From Streptomyces spinosus (GTDB lineage Bacteria; Actinomycetota; Actinomycetes; Streptomycetales; Streptomycetaceae), in assembly GCF_020400655.1 (NCBI RefSeq), contig NZ_JAINRC010000002.1, forward strand, positions 186,001 to 250,000: a stretch of 64,000 bases of DNA, written 5' to 3'. The position numbers were made by a program, and so were the translations under genes. The notes under the pieces were generated by a model. The model saw nothing but the letters and a program-made list of their open reading frames with translations, made no database searches and was not told the DNA's origin. Shown here piece after piece: positions 1 through 8,486 of this stretch; the first letter of the stretch is position 1; the number at the start of each line of letters is the position of its first letter.

Positions 1-391
1 CGTGGATGTCCTTCAGCGCGTGCGCGAGCCCCGCCGCCAGGATCCGTACCGACCGCTCGGGCAGGGCCCCGTGGTCGTGTCCGACGACCTGCTGGAGGCT
101 CGGCCCGGCCACGTACCCGGTCGCCACCCACGGCACGGCCGCCTCGGTGTCCGCGTCCAGCACGGGCGCGGTCCAGTAGCCGCCGACCCGGCGCGCGGCG
201 TGCACCTCCTGCCGGAACCGCGCCCGGAACTCCTCCTGCGCGGCCAGGTCCTCCCGGACGAGCTTCACCGCCACGGTCCGCCCCCGGTCCGAGCGCGCCA
301 GATACACCTGCCCCATGCCGCCCGCGCCGAGCCGCGCCAGCAGCCGATAAGCGCCGATTTCCTGCGGATCCCCCGGCCCCAGCTTCTCCAT
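1..391 (-). CDS. Serine/threonine protein kinase, N-terminal part (runs off left edge)
   Basis: Hanks-type kinase that transfers phosphate from ATP to Ser/Thr of target proteins. The visible 130 codons hold the N-lobe: a glycine loop GAGGMG followed by VYLAR, the ATP-anchoring lysine in VAVKLV, and the helix-C region. The frame leaves the window just after a segment ending LKDIH, directly before the HRD catalytic loop would be expected. I cannot see whether a transmembrane segment or sensor domain follows. The start is the ATG at 391; an in-frame ATG at 412 would add seven residues. It is divergent from the aminotransferase gene across about 190 bases. The family is certain; substrates are unknown. 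Confidence 0.9.
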   Translation of the reverse strand, partial: MEKLGPGDPQEIGAYRLLARLGAGGMGQVYLARSDRGRTVAVKLVREDLAAQEEFRARFRQEVHAARRVGGYWTAPVLDADTEAAVPWVATGYVAGPSLQQVVGHDHGALPERSVRILAAGLAHALKDIH

Positions 392-582
392 CCGCGTCCG
401 CCTTCCCCCCATAGGTCTGCGACGACCGAGAATAGTGCGGCGGCAGGACAGGACGTCCCTCCTCCGGCGATCTCCGGCCGGTCCCGGCCGGTGCGCCGTC
501 GACAACCTGTCGCGCTTTGCCCCCGCCCACGGAACAGGACGCCGATAGGACTTCCGCATCGCGGACATCTACGCTCGGCCGC

Positions 583-1938
583 ATGACCTCTCAGCCCAGC
601 CCCGAAGCCGGCGCCGCGGTGAAGGCCGCGGACCGCGCGCACGTCTTCCACTCCTGGTCGGCCCAGGACCTCATCGACCCGCTCGCCGTCGCCGGCGCCG
701 AGGGGTCGTACTTCTGGGACTACGACGGCACGCGGTACCTGGACTTCACCAGCGGACTCGTCTTCACCAACATCGGCTACCAGCACCCGAAGGTCGTCGC
801 GGCGATCCAGGAGCAGGCCGCGAAGCTGACCACCTTCGCGCCCGCGTTCGCCGTCGAGGCCCGCTCGGAGGCGGCCCGGCTGATCGCCGAGCGGACCCCC
901 GGCGACCTCGACAAGATCTTCTTCACCAACGGCGGCGCGGACGCCGTCGAGCACGCGGTCCGCATGGCCCGGCTGCACACGGGCCGCCCGAAGGTGCTCT
1001 CGGCCTACCGCTCCTACCACGGCGGCACCCAGCAGGCCATCAACATCACCGGCGACCCGCGCCGCTGGGCCTCCGACGGCGCCGCCGCCGGTGTCGTCCA
1101 CTTCTGGGCGCCGTTCCTCTACCGCTCCCGCTTCTACGCCGAGACCGAGGAGCAGGAGTGCGCCCGGGCGCTGGAGCACCTGGAGACGACGATCGCCTTC
1201 GAGGGCCCGGCGACCATCGCGGCGATCATCCTGGAGACCATCCCGGGCACCGCCGGGATCATGGTGCCGCCGCCCGGCTACCTGGCCGGGGTGCGCGAGC
1301 TGTGCGACAAGTACGGCATCGTCTTCGTCCTGGACGAGGTCATGGCCGGCTTCGGGCGGACCGGCGAGTGGTTCGCGGCCGACCTGTTCGGCGTCACCCC
1401 GGACCTGATGACCTTCGCCAAGGGCGTGAACTCCGGATACGTCCCGCTCGGCGGCGTGGCCATCTCGCGGGAGATCGCGGAGACCTTCGGCAAGCGCCCC
1501 TACCCCGGTGGCCTCACCTACTCCGGCCACCCGCTGGCCTGCGCCGCCGCCGTCGCCACGATCAACGTGATGGCGGAGGAGGGCGTCGTGGAGAACGCCA
1601 AACGGCTCGGCGAGAGTGTGGTCGGCCCGGGCCTGGCCGAGCTGGCCGCGCGGCACCCGAGCGTCGGCGAGGTGCGCGGTACCGGCATGTTCTGGGCGCT
1701 GGACCTGGTGAAGAACCGGGAGACCCGGGAGCCGCTGGTGCCCTACAACGCGGCCGGCGAGGCGGGCGCCCCGATGGCCGCGTTCACGGCCGCCGCCAAG
1801 CGGCACGGCCTGTGGCCGTTCGTGAACATGAACCGCACCCACGTCGTCCCGCCGTGCAACGCGAGCGAGGCCGAGCTGAAGGAGGGTCTGGCCGCGCTCG
1901 ACGCCGCGTTGAGCGTCGCCGACGAATACACGGTGTGA
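583..1938 (+). CDS. Class III (fold type I) PLP-dependent aminotransferase
   Basis: 451-residue omega-type aminotransferase of the aspartate aminotransferase family superclass. It moves an amino group, probably from a polyamine, omega-amino acid or similar amine, to a keto acid using pyridoxal phosphate. The motif FVLDEVMAGFGRTG (about residue 250) and the lysine in TFAKGVNSGY that would carry PLP are present, and the length is normal for the family. I chose the ATG at 583; an in-frame TTG at 517 would add a low-quality basic leader. No strong Shine-Dalgarno precedes it, so a short leader is possible. A GntR/FCD regulator lies 126 bases downstream behind a long palindrome, suggesting coordinated control. 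The exact substrate cannot be read from sequence. Confidence 0.9.
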   Translation: MTSQPSPEAGAAVKAADRAHVFHSWSAQDLIDPLAVAGAEGSYFWDYDGTRYLDFTSGLVFTNIGYQHPKVVAAIQEQAAKLTTFAPAFAVEARSEAARLIAERTPGDLDKIFFTNGGADAVEHAVRMARLHTGRPKVLSAYRSYHGGTQQAINITGDPRRWASDGAAAGVVHFWAPFLYRSRFYAETEEQECARALEHLETTIAFEGPATIAAIILETIPGTAGIMVPPPGYLAGVRELCDKYGIVFVLDEVMAGFGRTGEWFAADLFGVTPDLMTFAKGVNSGYVPLGGVAISREIAETFGKRPYPGGLTYSGHPLACAAAVATINVMAEEGVVENAKRLGESVVGPGLAELAARHPSVGEVRGTGMFWALDLVKNRETREPLVPYNAAGEAGAPMAAFTAAAKRHGLWPFVNMNRTHVVPPCNASEAELKEGLAALDAALSVADEYTV

Positions 1939-1977
1939 CCGTACGGTGCCTGCCGCACGGCGGGTCCGAACGCGTAA

Positions 1978-2039
1978 GGTGACGTGCTCGTACGCAACAG
2001 CGACTCGCGTAGATCGCGAGTCCGTACGAGTACGTCACC
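1978..2039. promoter_or_regulatory. Long composite palindrome upstream of the GntR gene, probable autoregulatory operator
   Basis: The outer 17-base arms (1978-1994 and 2023-2039) match as inverted repeats with one mismatch. An inner 8-base pair (2002-2009 and 2015-2022) is perfect around a 5-base loop. Seven unmatched bases (1995-2001) separate the left arms. It ends 25 bases before the regulator start codon. Placement and symmetry fit an operator bound by the GntR dimer; a structured leader RNA is an alternative. Confidence 0.6.
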
Positions 2040-2064
2040 CGGACGTGTGAGGAGAGGCACGGAC

Positions 2065-2760
2065 ATGCCCGGCAACGGCACCGTGACGCGCAGCACCCTG
2101 CGCCAGCAGATCGCGGACGCGCTCCGCGACGAGGTGCTGGCCGGCCGGCTGCGCCCGGGCCGGGCGTTCACCGTGAAGGAGATAGCCGACCAGTACGGCG
2201 TCTCCGCCACCCCCGTCCGCGAGGCGCTGGTCGACCTGTCCGCGCAGGGCGTCCTGGAGGCCGACCAGCACCGCGGCTTCCGGGTGCCCGAGTACTCGGT
2301 CACCGACTACCGGAACATGATCGAGGCACGCAGCCTGGTCACCGACGGCATGTTCGAGGTCCTCGCCGCCGGCCACCCCGCCTTCCGCACGCCGCCCGAT
2401 GACCCCCGCACGGCCGCCGCCCTGGCCACCGTGCGCCGCCGCGGCGAGGAGGCCCAACGGGCCGCGAACGCCGGCGACCTGTCGATCCTCATCGGCTACG
2501 ACCTGCGCTTCTGGCGCGAACTGAGCGTCCTCTTCGGCAACCCCTACCTCGGTGACTTCCTGCACCGTCTGCGCGTGCAGTCCTGGGTGTGCGTGGTGCA
2601 GCACCTGCTGCGCCTGCCGGACCTGCGCGGCCGGCTCTGGGCCGGGCACACCGAGCTGGTCGACGCGCTCGCCCGGCGGGAGGCCGAGACGGCCCGCGCG
2701 ATCGTCGCCGCCTCCAACGCCGACTCGCTGGCACTGCTGGAACACCTGACCAACGGGTAA
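2065..2760 (+). CDS. GntR-family transcriptional regulator (FCD-type effector domain)
   Basis: 231-residue DNA-binding regulator. The N-terminal winged helix (about residues 9-75) carries the GntR signature, including LRDEVLAGRLRPG and SATPVREALVDLSAQG. The C-terminal part (about 85-225) is helical and resembles the FCD ligand domain that binds small carboxylates or metabolites. The start at 2065 is preceded by AGGAGAGGC at ideal spacing. It probably controls itself and perhaps the upstream aminotransferase through the palindrome at 1978-2039. The effector is unknown. Confidence 0.9.
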   Translation: MPGNGTVTRSTLRQQIADALRDEVLAGRLRPGRAFTVKEIADQYGVSATPVREALVDLSAQGVLEADQHRGFRVPEYSVTDYRNMIEARSLVTDGMFEVLAAGHPAFRTPPDDPRTAAALATVRRRGEEAQRAANAGDLSILIGYDLRFWRELSVLFGNPYLGDFLHRLRVQSWVCVVQHLLRLPDLRGRLWAGHTELVDALARREAETARAIVAASNADSLALLEHLTNG

Positions 2761-2881
2761 GTGACCGGTACGGCCCGTCCGGTCCGTACGAGGGGAGCCG
2801 CCCAGGGGCCGTACCGACTACCCTTCCCTGACCACCTGCTGCCGTGCGTGACCGCGCGCCTGCCGATGTAGGAGCCCTCTT

Positions 2882-3532
2882 TTGGCCTGTGACCTGTGGC
2901 TGGTCCCGCTCGTGGACGTGTTGTGCCACACCCCGGACAACCCCTTCGCCGAGGAACTCGCGCAGTACGACAAGGCTCTCGCCGAGGCGGGTCTGCCGCC
3001 GGTGCCGGTGTACCAGTACATGCCGGGCCTGTCCGGTGACGTCGCCCCGGTCGCCGGTTTCGACTACGACGCCCTGCACTTCCTGCGCCGGGCCTACCTG
3101 CTCCAGGTCTGCGGCCTGCCGGTGACCCCGGTGGACGAACTCGGCGGCGACTACGAGCAGTTGCTGGAGATGTTCGAGTCGACCGCCCAGCAGTCCCACC
3201 TGGTCTGGCACTACGACCACGCGGGCGCGTACGTCCCCGTCGACTTCCCGCACCCGCTGTCGAACGACGAACTCCTCGCGGGCGGCGGCCCGTTGGGCTC
3301 GTCGCAGACGCTGCTGCGCGAGCTCCAGCACGTCGCCCCGACCATCGGCATCGACCCGGCGAACCCCCCGGCGCCCCCCGCCCCGCCCGCGGCCCCGACG
3401 GAGCTGGAGGAACCGGCCCCCGCCGCCCCCTACGACCCCAGCCCCTTCGCCCGCGAACGGCACGTCTGGCTCGGCCTGCACGCGGCGGCGACCCGCTCGC
3501 TGGCCCAGGGCTCGATGATCGTGTTCAGCTGA
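2882..3532 (+). CDS. Conserved hypothetical protein
   Basis: 216 residues, starting at a TTG with GGAG seven bases upstream. I recognise no domain. The first 160 residues are an acidic globular region with several aromatic pairs. A proline/alanine linker follows (about 150-175), and then a short conserved-looking tail ending in IVFS. No signal peptide or membrane helix is seen. Codon use matches its neighbours, so it is a real gene. No function can be assigned. Confidence 0.75.
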   Translation: MACDLWLVPLVDVLCHTPDNPFAEELAQYDKALAEAGLPPVPVYQYMPGLSGDVAPVAGFDYDALHFLRRAYLLQVCGLPVTPVDELGGDYEQLLEMFESTAQQSHLVWHYDHAGAYVPVDFPHPLSNDELLAGGGPLGSSQTLLRELQHVAPTIGIDPANPPAPPAPPAAPTELEEPAPAAPYDPSPFARERHVWLGLHAAATRSLAQGSMIVFS

Positions 3533-3652
3533 CGCCGACGTGTTGCTTGGCCAGAGCATTATTCACTCTTGGGCTTTCCGGCCCGATCGGACGATCTTGA
3601 TCGAAATAGGGTCTACGGATCGGCGCACCACCGGAGGGGACAGGGACGAGGT

Positions 3653-3994
3653 ATGAGCGACGAGATACTTCACATCAAGATCGCCGATCTCAAGGCGACC
3701 GCACCGCACTTCCACGCCCACAGCTCCGACCTGGCCAAGGCGCTCGCACGACTCAAGTCCGGTCTCACGGCCGCCGGTTCTCCCTGGGGCGACGACGACC
3801 AGGGCGCCGAGTTCCACGAGCACTACGGCCCGCTGGTGACGAAGATGGAAAACGCCGCCAGCATCCTCTCCCAGGGGCTGCAGAGCATCCACGACGCCAT
3901 GAGTGACATGGCCGACGGCCACATCGACAACGAGTACCTCGTGCGCTCGATGTTCTCGCGGATCACCGTCGAGGGCGGTGACTCCGCCAAGTGA
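3653..3994 (+). CDS. WXG100-like small secreted partner of a type VII secretion toxin
   Basis: 113-residue helical protein of the WXG100/ESX type. Two long amphipathic helices flank a turn containing SPWGDDDQG, the place of the WXG motif, and a conserved F..HYGPL follows. Such proteins form helical-hairpin dimers with the N-terminus of larger ESX substrates. The start ATG at 3653 follows GGACGAGG. Its stop overlaps the start of the next gene (GTGA at 3991-3994), so the two are translationally coupled and the products probably pair. The upstream 3540-3650 stretch is unusually A/T-rich for this genome and probably holds the promoter. Confidence 0.8.
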   Translation: MSDEILHIKIADLKATAPHFHAHSSDLAKALARLKSGLTAAGSPWGDDDQGAEFHEHYGPLVTKMENAASILSQGLQSIHDAMSDMADGHIDNEYLVRSMFSRITVEGGDSAK

Positions 3995-5256
3995 GTGCCG
4001 CGGACAAGGCGAAGGAGATCGTCCAGGACGTCACCGGCATGTGGTGGCCCGCCGCCGACGAGGACGGGCTCCGGGACGCGGCCAAGGCCTGGCGGGACTT
4101 CGCCGATGACATCGAGGACGTGCTGGTCGCGGCCAACAAGTCGGCGCGCAGCATCATCGAACACAACAAGGGCGAGGCGATCAGCGCCTTCGACGACCCG
4201 TTCTGGCGGCGCTACTACCACGATGGCCGCGGCTGGCTGAAAGACCTGGCCGACAGCGCCCGAGACATGGCCAAGGCGCTCGACACATATGCCAATGCCG
4301 TCCACGCCGCCGTCAAGCGGCTGGAGCACGAGCTCGAAATCGTCGGTGCGACCATCGTCGCCGGTACCGCGCTGGCCATCTTCACCGCCGGCATCTCGGA
4401 AGCCGCCGCGGCGGCGGCCACCGCGGGAATCGTCGACCTCGCGGCCACCCTGGGTGTCACGGTGTCGACGGAGATCGCCACCATCGCGGGCACCACGCTC
4501 GCCACCGCTTCCATCGCGGGTGTCGAGTCGGTCACCGTCGACCTGGCCGTCGCACAGCCGATGAAGATCGCCGCCGGCATGCAGGGCGGATTCAGCCTGG
4601 ACGAGGCGAGCGACTCAGCGCTCACCGGCATGGCGTTCGGCGGTGTCCTGGGCGCCGGGGCCGGGGGCGTCCAAGCCGCCGTCGGCGCCGGCGGAGTCCG
4701 GAACATGTTCCTGGGTGTGGGCACCGACCTGGACGGTCTGTCCGCACTGCCGGCCCCCCGCTTCAACGACGAGTGGCTCACCGGAGCCCGCCGCCGCCCG
4801 AGGGACATCCTCGACGACCCGGCCCAGACCCGCTGGGCGGAAGCCGCCTACGAGGACTTCCTGAAGAACCCGCGTGACATCCAGGCCATCAGCCGCAACA
4901 CCCAAGCGGTGCCGCGCGCGAACGGTTCGACGGGGTTCTCGGAGGAGGAGATCGGCGCGATCAAGAAGCACGTCTTCGACACCGAGCACCCGATCGAGGA
5001 TTACGAGACGGGCCAGGTCGTCGTCCGCAAGTTCGACGCGGACGCCGAGATCGCGGACGCCTGGATCCGCCTTCGCTCCGGCAACGCGCTGCCCGAGGAC
5101 CACGTGCTGCTGGAACACGAGCTGACCGAGCTCGGTTATCTGCGCGATCACCCGGGAGCCACCTACCAGGAAGCCCATCGCGTGGCGAACGAAACCTACA
5201 ATTGGCAGAGCAAGGTGCCGCTGAACAAGCGGGAAGACTTCGAAGGTGAGTGGTGA
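3991..5256 (+). CDS. Polymorphic toxin with WXG/LXG-like N-terminus and unrecognised C-terminal toxin domain
   Basis: 421 residues. Residues 1-115 are helical and resemble the type VII secretion leader of LXG/WXG toxins (GMWW near 16-19, then a long amphipathic stretch). Residues 118-235 are Ala/Gly-rich and hydrophobic, typical of the central region. Residues 270-421 form a separate polar domain with EHELTE (375-380) and AHRVAN then YNW (395-405). These look like a catalytic or metal-binding core, but I cannot name the family. A 77-residue gene overlaps its stop by one base and is the likely immunity protein. Inference: an exported effector used against neighbouring cells. No secretion machinery is in the window. 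Confidence 0.75.
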   Translation: MSAADKAKEIVQDVTGMWWPAADEDGLRDAAKAWRDFADDIEDVLVAANKSARSIIEHNKGEAISAFDDPFWRRYYHDGRGWLKDLADSARDMAKALDTYANAVHAAVKRLEHELEIVGATIVAGTALAIFTAGISEAAAAAATAGIVDLAATLGVTVSTEIATIAGTTLATASIAGVESVTVDLAVAQPMKIAAGMQGGFSLDEASDSALTGMAFGGVLGAGAGGVQAAVGAGGVRNMFLGVGTDLDGLSALPAPRFNDEWLTGARRRPRDILDDPAQTRWAEAAYEDFLKNPRDIQAISRNTQAVPRANGSTGFSEEEIGAIKKHVFDTEHPIEDYETGQVVVRKFDADAEIADAWIRLRSGNALPEDHVLLEHELTELGYLRDHPGATYQEAHRVANETYNWQSKVPLNKREDFEGEW

Positions 5257-5489
5257 TGGCGTCCCTCGTCTACTTCAAGAAGGAGTCCGAGGACGGGGCG
5301 GTCATCCGCTACTCCTTCGGTGAGGACCCCGCGACGATGACGCGGCTCCTGAGCATGAACACGTACACGCGGACGGCCCAGCCGGACGACGGCGACCTCG
5401 ACTACACCTTCCTCAAGGCGTCCCGGAAGATCAACGCCGTGTACGACGAGCGGTCACAGTGGCCGGAACGAGGGATGAGCGCGAGCTGA
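5256..5489 (+). CDS. Small protein, probable immunity protein for the upstream toxin
   Basis: 77 residues, no signal peptide, cytoplasmic. The ATG at 5256 overlaps the toxin stop (TGATG) and GAAGGTGAG lies just upstream; in-frame GTGs at 5250 and 5253 would add only one or two residues. It is rich in charged and aromatic residues with a conserved-looking LKASRKINAVYDE segment. Position, size and coupling are those of an immunity gene. The role is inferred from context, not from a recognised immunity family. Confidence 0.65.
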   Translation: MASLVYFKKESEDGAVIRYSFGEDPATMTRLLSMNTYTRTAQPDDGDLDYTFLKASRKINAVYDERSQWPERGMSAS

Positions 5490-5606
5490 GCCGGGACAGC
5501 GGGAAGCGCTCGGGCACGCCGTCCTCCGAGGGTCCCCACGACACGGACCGGCGAACGCCAAGGCTCCTCGAATGAGGCCGTCACCAACGACGTGAACGGC
5601 CCAGGC

Positions 5607-5974
5607 TCAAAGATCGCCCATCCAGACGCGCCGCCCCAGCTCGTCCAGCTCTGCCTTGACTTGTCGGCACTCGGGCAACGCCCGGCTCAGCAGCCGCCAG
5701 TAGTCGGGGCCGTGGCCGGACACTCGGCGTACGACCGCATCACGCAGCGGCGCATGTTCCGCAGCGCGGCGATCACCTTCGACTTGCCGGAGGCGTTCGG
5801 GCCGAAGACGCCGAGAACGGTATGGACCGGGAGCCGCCTGCCGTCGGAGAGTTCCGTCTCGCGCGCCGTGGCCCGCTGGTCCTCGTCGTCCTCGTCGTCC
5901 TCGGGCGCGACAAACGACAGTTCCTGTTCGTCGCGCAGGGACCGGACGTTGGCCACCCGGAATCTCAGCAGCAT
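5607..5974 (-). pseudogene. Remnant of an AAA ATPase gene fused by deletion to the end of its downstream partner
   Basis: From the ATG at 5974 the frame encodes the first 80 or so residues of an AAA_15/AAA_21-type ATPase. It begins MLLRFRVANVRSLRDEQELS and has a Walker A GPNASGKSK. The frame then stops at 5687, far short of the usual 350-450 residues. Between about 5720 and 5607 another minus frame reads GHGPDYW... and ends ...GRRVWMGDL before a TGA. That looks like the C-terminus of a second small protein, which I tentatively liken to the DUF4276 proteins found beside such ATPases. An internal deletion has removed the rest of both. Nothing here should be functional. Confidence 0.7.
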
Positions 5975-6102
5975 CCCGCTTCCTTCACGACGGACACAGT
6001 GGGCGCCCCCTGCCCGGTCCGCACTGCGGAGGGCGGGACGGCCGGGCGGGTTCTCCGCACCGGCCACCCCATCAGATTCCCCGGGCCTGGGGAAAGGGAC
6101 GC

Positions 6103-7386
6103 TCAGAGGAACGAGTTGATCTCGATCGTCTCGTCGCGGCCCGGGCCCACGCCGATCGCGGAGATCGGCGCGCCGGACATCTCCTCCAGCGCCTTGACGT
6201 AGTTCTGGGCGTTCTTCGGCAGGTCGGAGAAGGACTTCGCCTTGCTGATGTCCTCGCTCCAGCCCGGCAGCATCTCGTAGACCGGCTTCGCGTGGTGGAA
6301 GTCGGTCTGGGAGTACGGCAGTTCCTCGACGCGCTTGCCGTCGATCTCGTAGGCCACGCAGACCGGGATCTGCTCCCAGCCGGTGAGGACGTCCAGCTTG
6401 GTGAGGAAGAAGTCGGTCAGGCCGTTGACGCGGGTGGCGTAGCGGGCGATGACCGCGTCGAACCAGCCGCAGCGGCGGTCACGGCCGGTGGTGACACCGC
6501 GCTCGCCGCCGATGCGGCGCAGGGCCTCGCCGTCCTCGTCGAACAGCTCGGTCGGGAACGGGCCCGCGCCGACGCGGGTCGTGTAGGCCTTGAGGATGCC
6601 GATGACCCGGCTGATCTTCGTGGGACCCACGCCGGCGCCGGTGCAGGCGCCGCCGGCCGTCGGGTTCGACGAGGTCACGAAGGGGTACGTGCCGTGGTCG
6701 ATGTCCAGGAGCGTGCCCTGGCCGCCCTCGAAGAGCACGACCTTGTCGTCCTCCAGGGCCTGGTTGAGCACCAGGACCGTGTCGGCGACGTACGGCTTGA
6801 TCTGCTCGGCGTAGCCCAGCAGCTCCTCCACCACCTGGCCGACGGCGATCGCGCGCCGGTTGTAGAGCTTGGTGAGGATCTGGTTCTTGACGTCGAGGGC
6901 CGCCTCGACCTTCTGGGTCAGGATCGACTCGTCGTAGAGGTCCTGGACCCGGATGCCCACACGGTTGATCTTGTCGGCGTAGGTCGGGCCGATGCCGCGT
7001 CCGGTCGTGCCGATCTTGCGCTTGCCGAGGAAGCGTTCCGTCACCTTGTCGACGGTCACGTTGTACGGCGTGATGATGTGCGCGTTACCGCTGATCAGGA
7101 GCTTTGACGTGTCGACGCCACGCTCGTTCAGACCGCTCAGCTCGGAGAGCAGGACCGACGGGTCGACGACGACACCGTTACCGATGACCGGCGTACAGCC
7201 GGGCGACAGGATTCCGGAAGGGAGGAGGTGGAGCGCGTACTTCTGGTCGCCCACGACGACCGTGTGGCCGGCGTTGTTGCCGCCCTGGTAACGCACCACA
7301 TAGTCGACGGAGCCACCGAGCAGGTCCGTCGCCTTTCCCTTGCCTTCGTCACCCCACTGAGCACCGAGCAGCACAAGTGCGGGCAC
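6103..7386 (-). CDS. purA: Adenylosuccinate synthetase
   Basis: 427 residues, full length. It catalyses IMP + aspartate + GTP to adenylosuccinate, the first committed step to AMP. The N-terminus carries the P-loop-like [11 protein letters not shown], with the catalytic Asp and conserved His (GGNNAGHT). [15 protein letters not shown] and [13 protein letters not shown] are also diagnostic. The start is GTG at 7386 preceded by GGAAGGGG. It is divergent from a lipid-kinase-like gene with an inverted repeat in the shared upstream region. Confidence 0.98.
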   Translation of the reverse strand: MPALVLLGAQWGDEGKGKATDLLGGSVDYVVRYQGGNNAGHTVVVGDQKYALHLLPSGILSPGCTPVIGNGVVVDPSVLLSELSGLNERGVDTSKLLISGNAHIITPYNVTVDKVTERFLGKRKIGTTGRGIGPTYADKINRVGIRVQDLYDESILTQKVEAALDVKNQILTKLYNRRAIAVGQVVEELLGYAEQIKPYVADTVLVLNQALEDDKVVLFEGGQGTLLDIDHGTYPFVTSSNPTAGGACTGAGVGPTKISRVIGILKAYTTRVGAGPFPTELFDEDGEALRRIGGERGVTTGRDRRCGWFDAVIARYATRVNGLTDFFLTKLDVLTGWEQIPVCVAYEIDGKRVEELPYSQTDFHHAKPVYEMLPGWSEDISKAKSFSDLPKNAQNYVKALEEMSGAPISAIGVGPGRDETIEINSFL

Positions 7387-7513
7387 GCGCGTACACCCCT
7401 TCCGGGCGGGGCATGTCCAACGTCGGGGGCTTGGGCGTAAGGTTCACCGCCGCGTACCACTGCGACCGCCGTTGGTCGCACAACCGTCGGACCGGGTGCC
7501 CCGGAATAGACGA

Positions 7514-7541
7514 AGCCCCTGGCGCAATAGCGCAAGGGGCT
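7514..7541. promoter_or_regulatory. Inverted repeat in the purA / lipid-kinase divergent region
   Basis: AGCCCCT-GGCGC and GCGC-AAGGGGCT form a stem of about 11-12 pairs with one mismatch around an A/T-containing loop. Both flanking genes point away from it, so it cannot terminate either of them. It may be an operator, a leader-RNA element for purA, or a leftover terminator from an ancestral gene. Confidence 0.4.
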
Positions 7542-7583
7542 CTTGCACAAAGATGCTACCCGAGGAAGCGAGGCAGGACCGAG

Positions 7584-8432
7584 GTGGCGACTTTCGCGAC
7601 GTCCGATCAGCTGCTGGTGATCATCGATCCATCGGCACGGCAGGCGGACGGGGAGTCCGTACGGATCGCGAAAGACGTGCTCAGCGCGGGTGCGGCGGCG
7701 AAGGTGTGCCTGCCGGACGGGCCGGAGGAATTCGCCCGCGCGCTCGGCCGTCGGGGGTCCCGGCGGCCGGTGGTGATCGGTGACGACCGTGCGCTGGTGC
7801 GGGCCGTCACCCTGCTGCACCGGCGGCGGGAACTGGCCGGATGCGCGCTGTCCGTGGTGCCGGTGGGGGATTCGGCGCTCGCCGAGTCGCTCGGGGTCCC
7901 CGGCGGCACGGTGGCCGCGGCGCGGGCGGTCCTGGACGGCGCCGAGCGGCGGCTGGACCTGCTGGTGGACGACAGCGACGGGGTCGTGCTCGGCACGCTG
8001 GGCATTCCGCCGGCACGCCCGGTCCCCGCCGAGCCGGTCCCGCTCGGCCCGGACCGGCCCTGGTACCGCTCGCTGGCCCGCACCCTCGCCCCCCGTCCCA
8101 CCCGGCTGTCCGCCGTGCCGTCCCCGCGCGTGACCCGGCTGCGGGTGGAGGTGGACGGGGAGACGGTGGTCGACCTGGACCAGCCGGTGGAGGCGGTGTC
8201 GGTGACCCCGGGCCGGACCGGGACGGCCTCGGTGGAGGTGCGGCCCCTGTCGGTGGGCGCGGAGGCGACCCCGCTGCTGGCCTCCGGGCACACGGTGACG
8301 GTCACGGGGGCGGACTTCCGCTACCGGGCGGACGCGGCGGTCTCGGGCCCGGTACGGCGCCGGACGTGGCGGGTCCTGGCGGGCGCGTGGGCGCTCACGC
8401 TGCCCCGTACTCCTCCTCCCGGTACTGCTTGA
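7584..8432 (+). CDS. Diacylglycerol/lipid kinase-like protein (DAGK catalytic superfamily)
   Basis: 282 residues from the GTG at 7584, preceded by AGGCAGGACCGAG. The N-terminus (LLVIIDPSARQADGES) resembles the phosphate-binding start of the DagK/YegS lipid-kinase fold, where NP(x)SG is usual; here the region reads DPSAR. The middle has a GD segment (VVIGDDRALVRAV) and a nucleotide-domain-like VPVGDSALAESLG, where GTxNDfA is canonical. The C-terminal half is the beta-rich lipid-binding domain. The catalytic signatures are degenerate, so it may be a regulatory homologue, not an active kinase. Confidence 0.65.
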   Translation: MATFATSDQLLVIIDPSARQADGESVRIAKDVLSAGAAAKVCLPDGPEEFARALGRRGSRRPVVIGDDRALVRAVTLLHRRRELAGCALSVVPVGDSALAESLGVPGGTVAAARAVLDGAERRLDLLVDDSDGVVLGTLGIPPARPVPAEPVPLGPDRPWYRSLARTLAPRPTRLSAVPSPRVTRLRVEVDGETVVDLDQPVEAVSVTPGRTGTASVEVRPLSVGAEATPLLASGHTVTVTGADFRYRADAAVSGPVRRRTWRVLAGAWALTLPRTPPPGTA

Positions 8433-8486
8433 GTTCCCGCGTGCCGAGCACGGTGCCGACGGCTCGTCGATGAGCCGGACGGGTGA

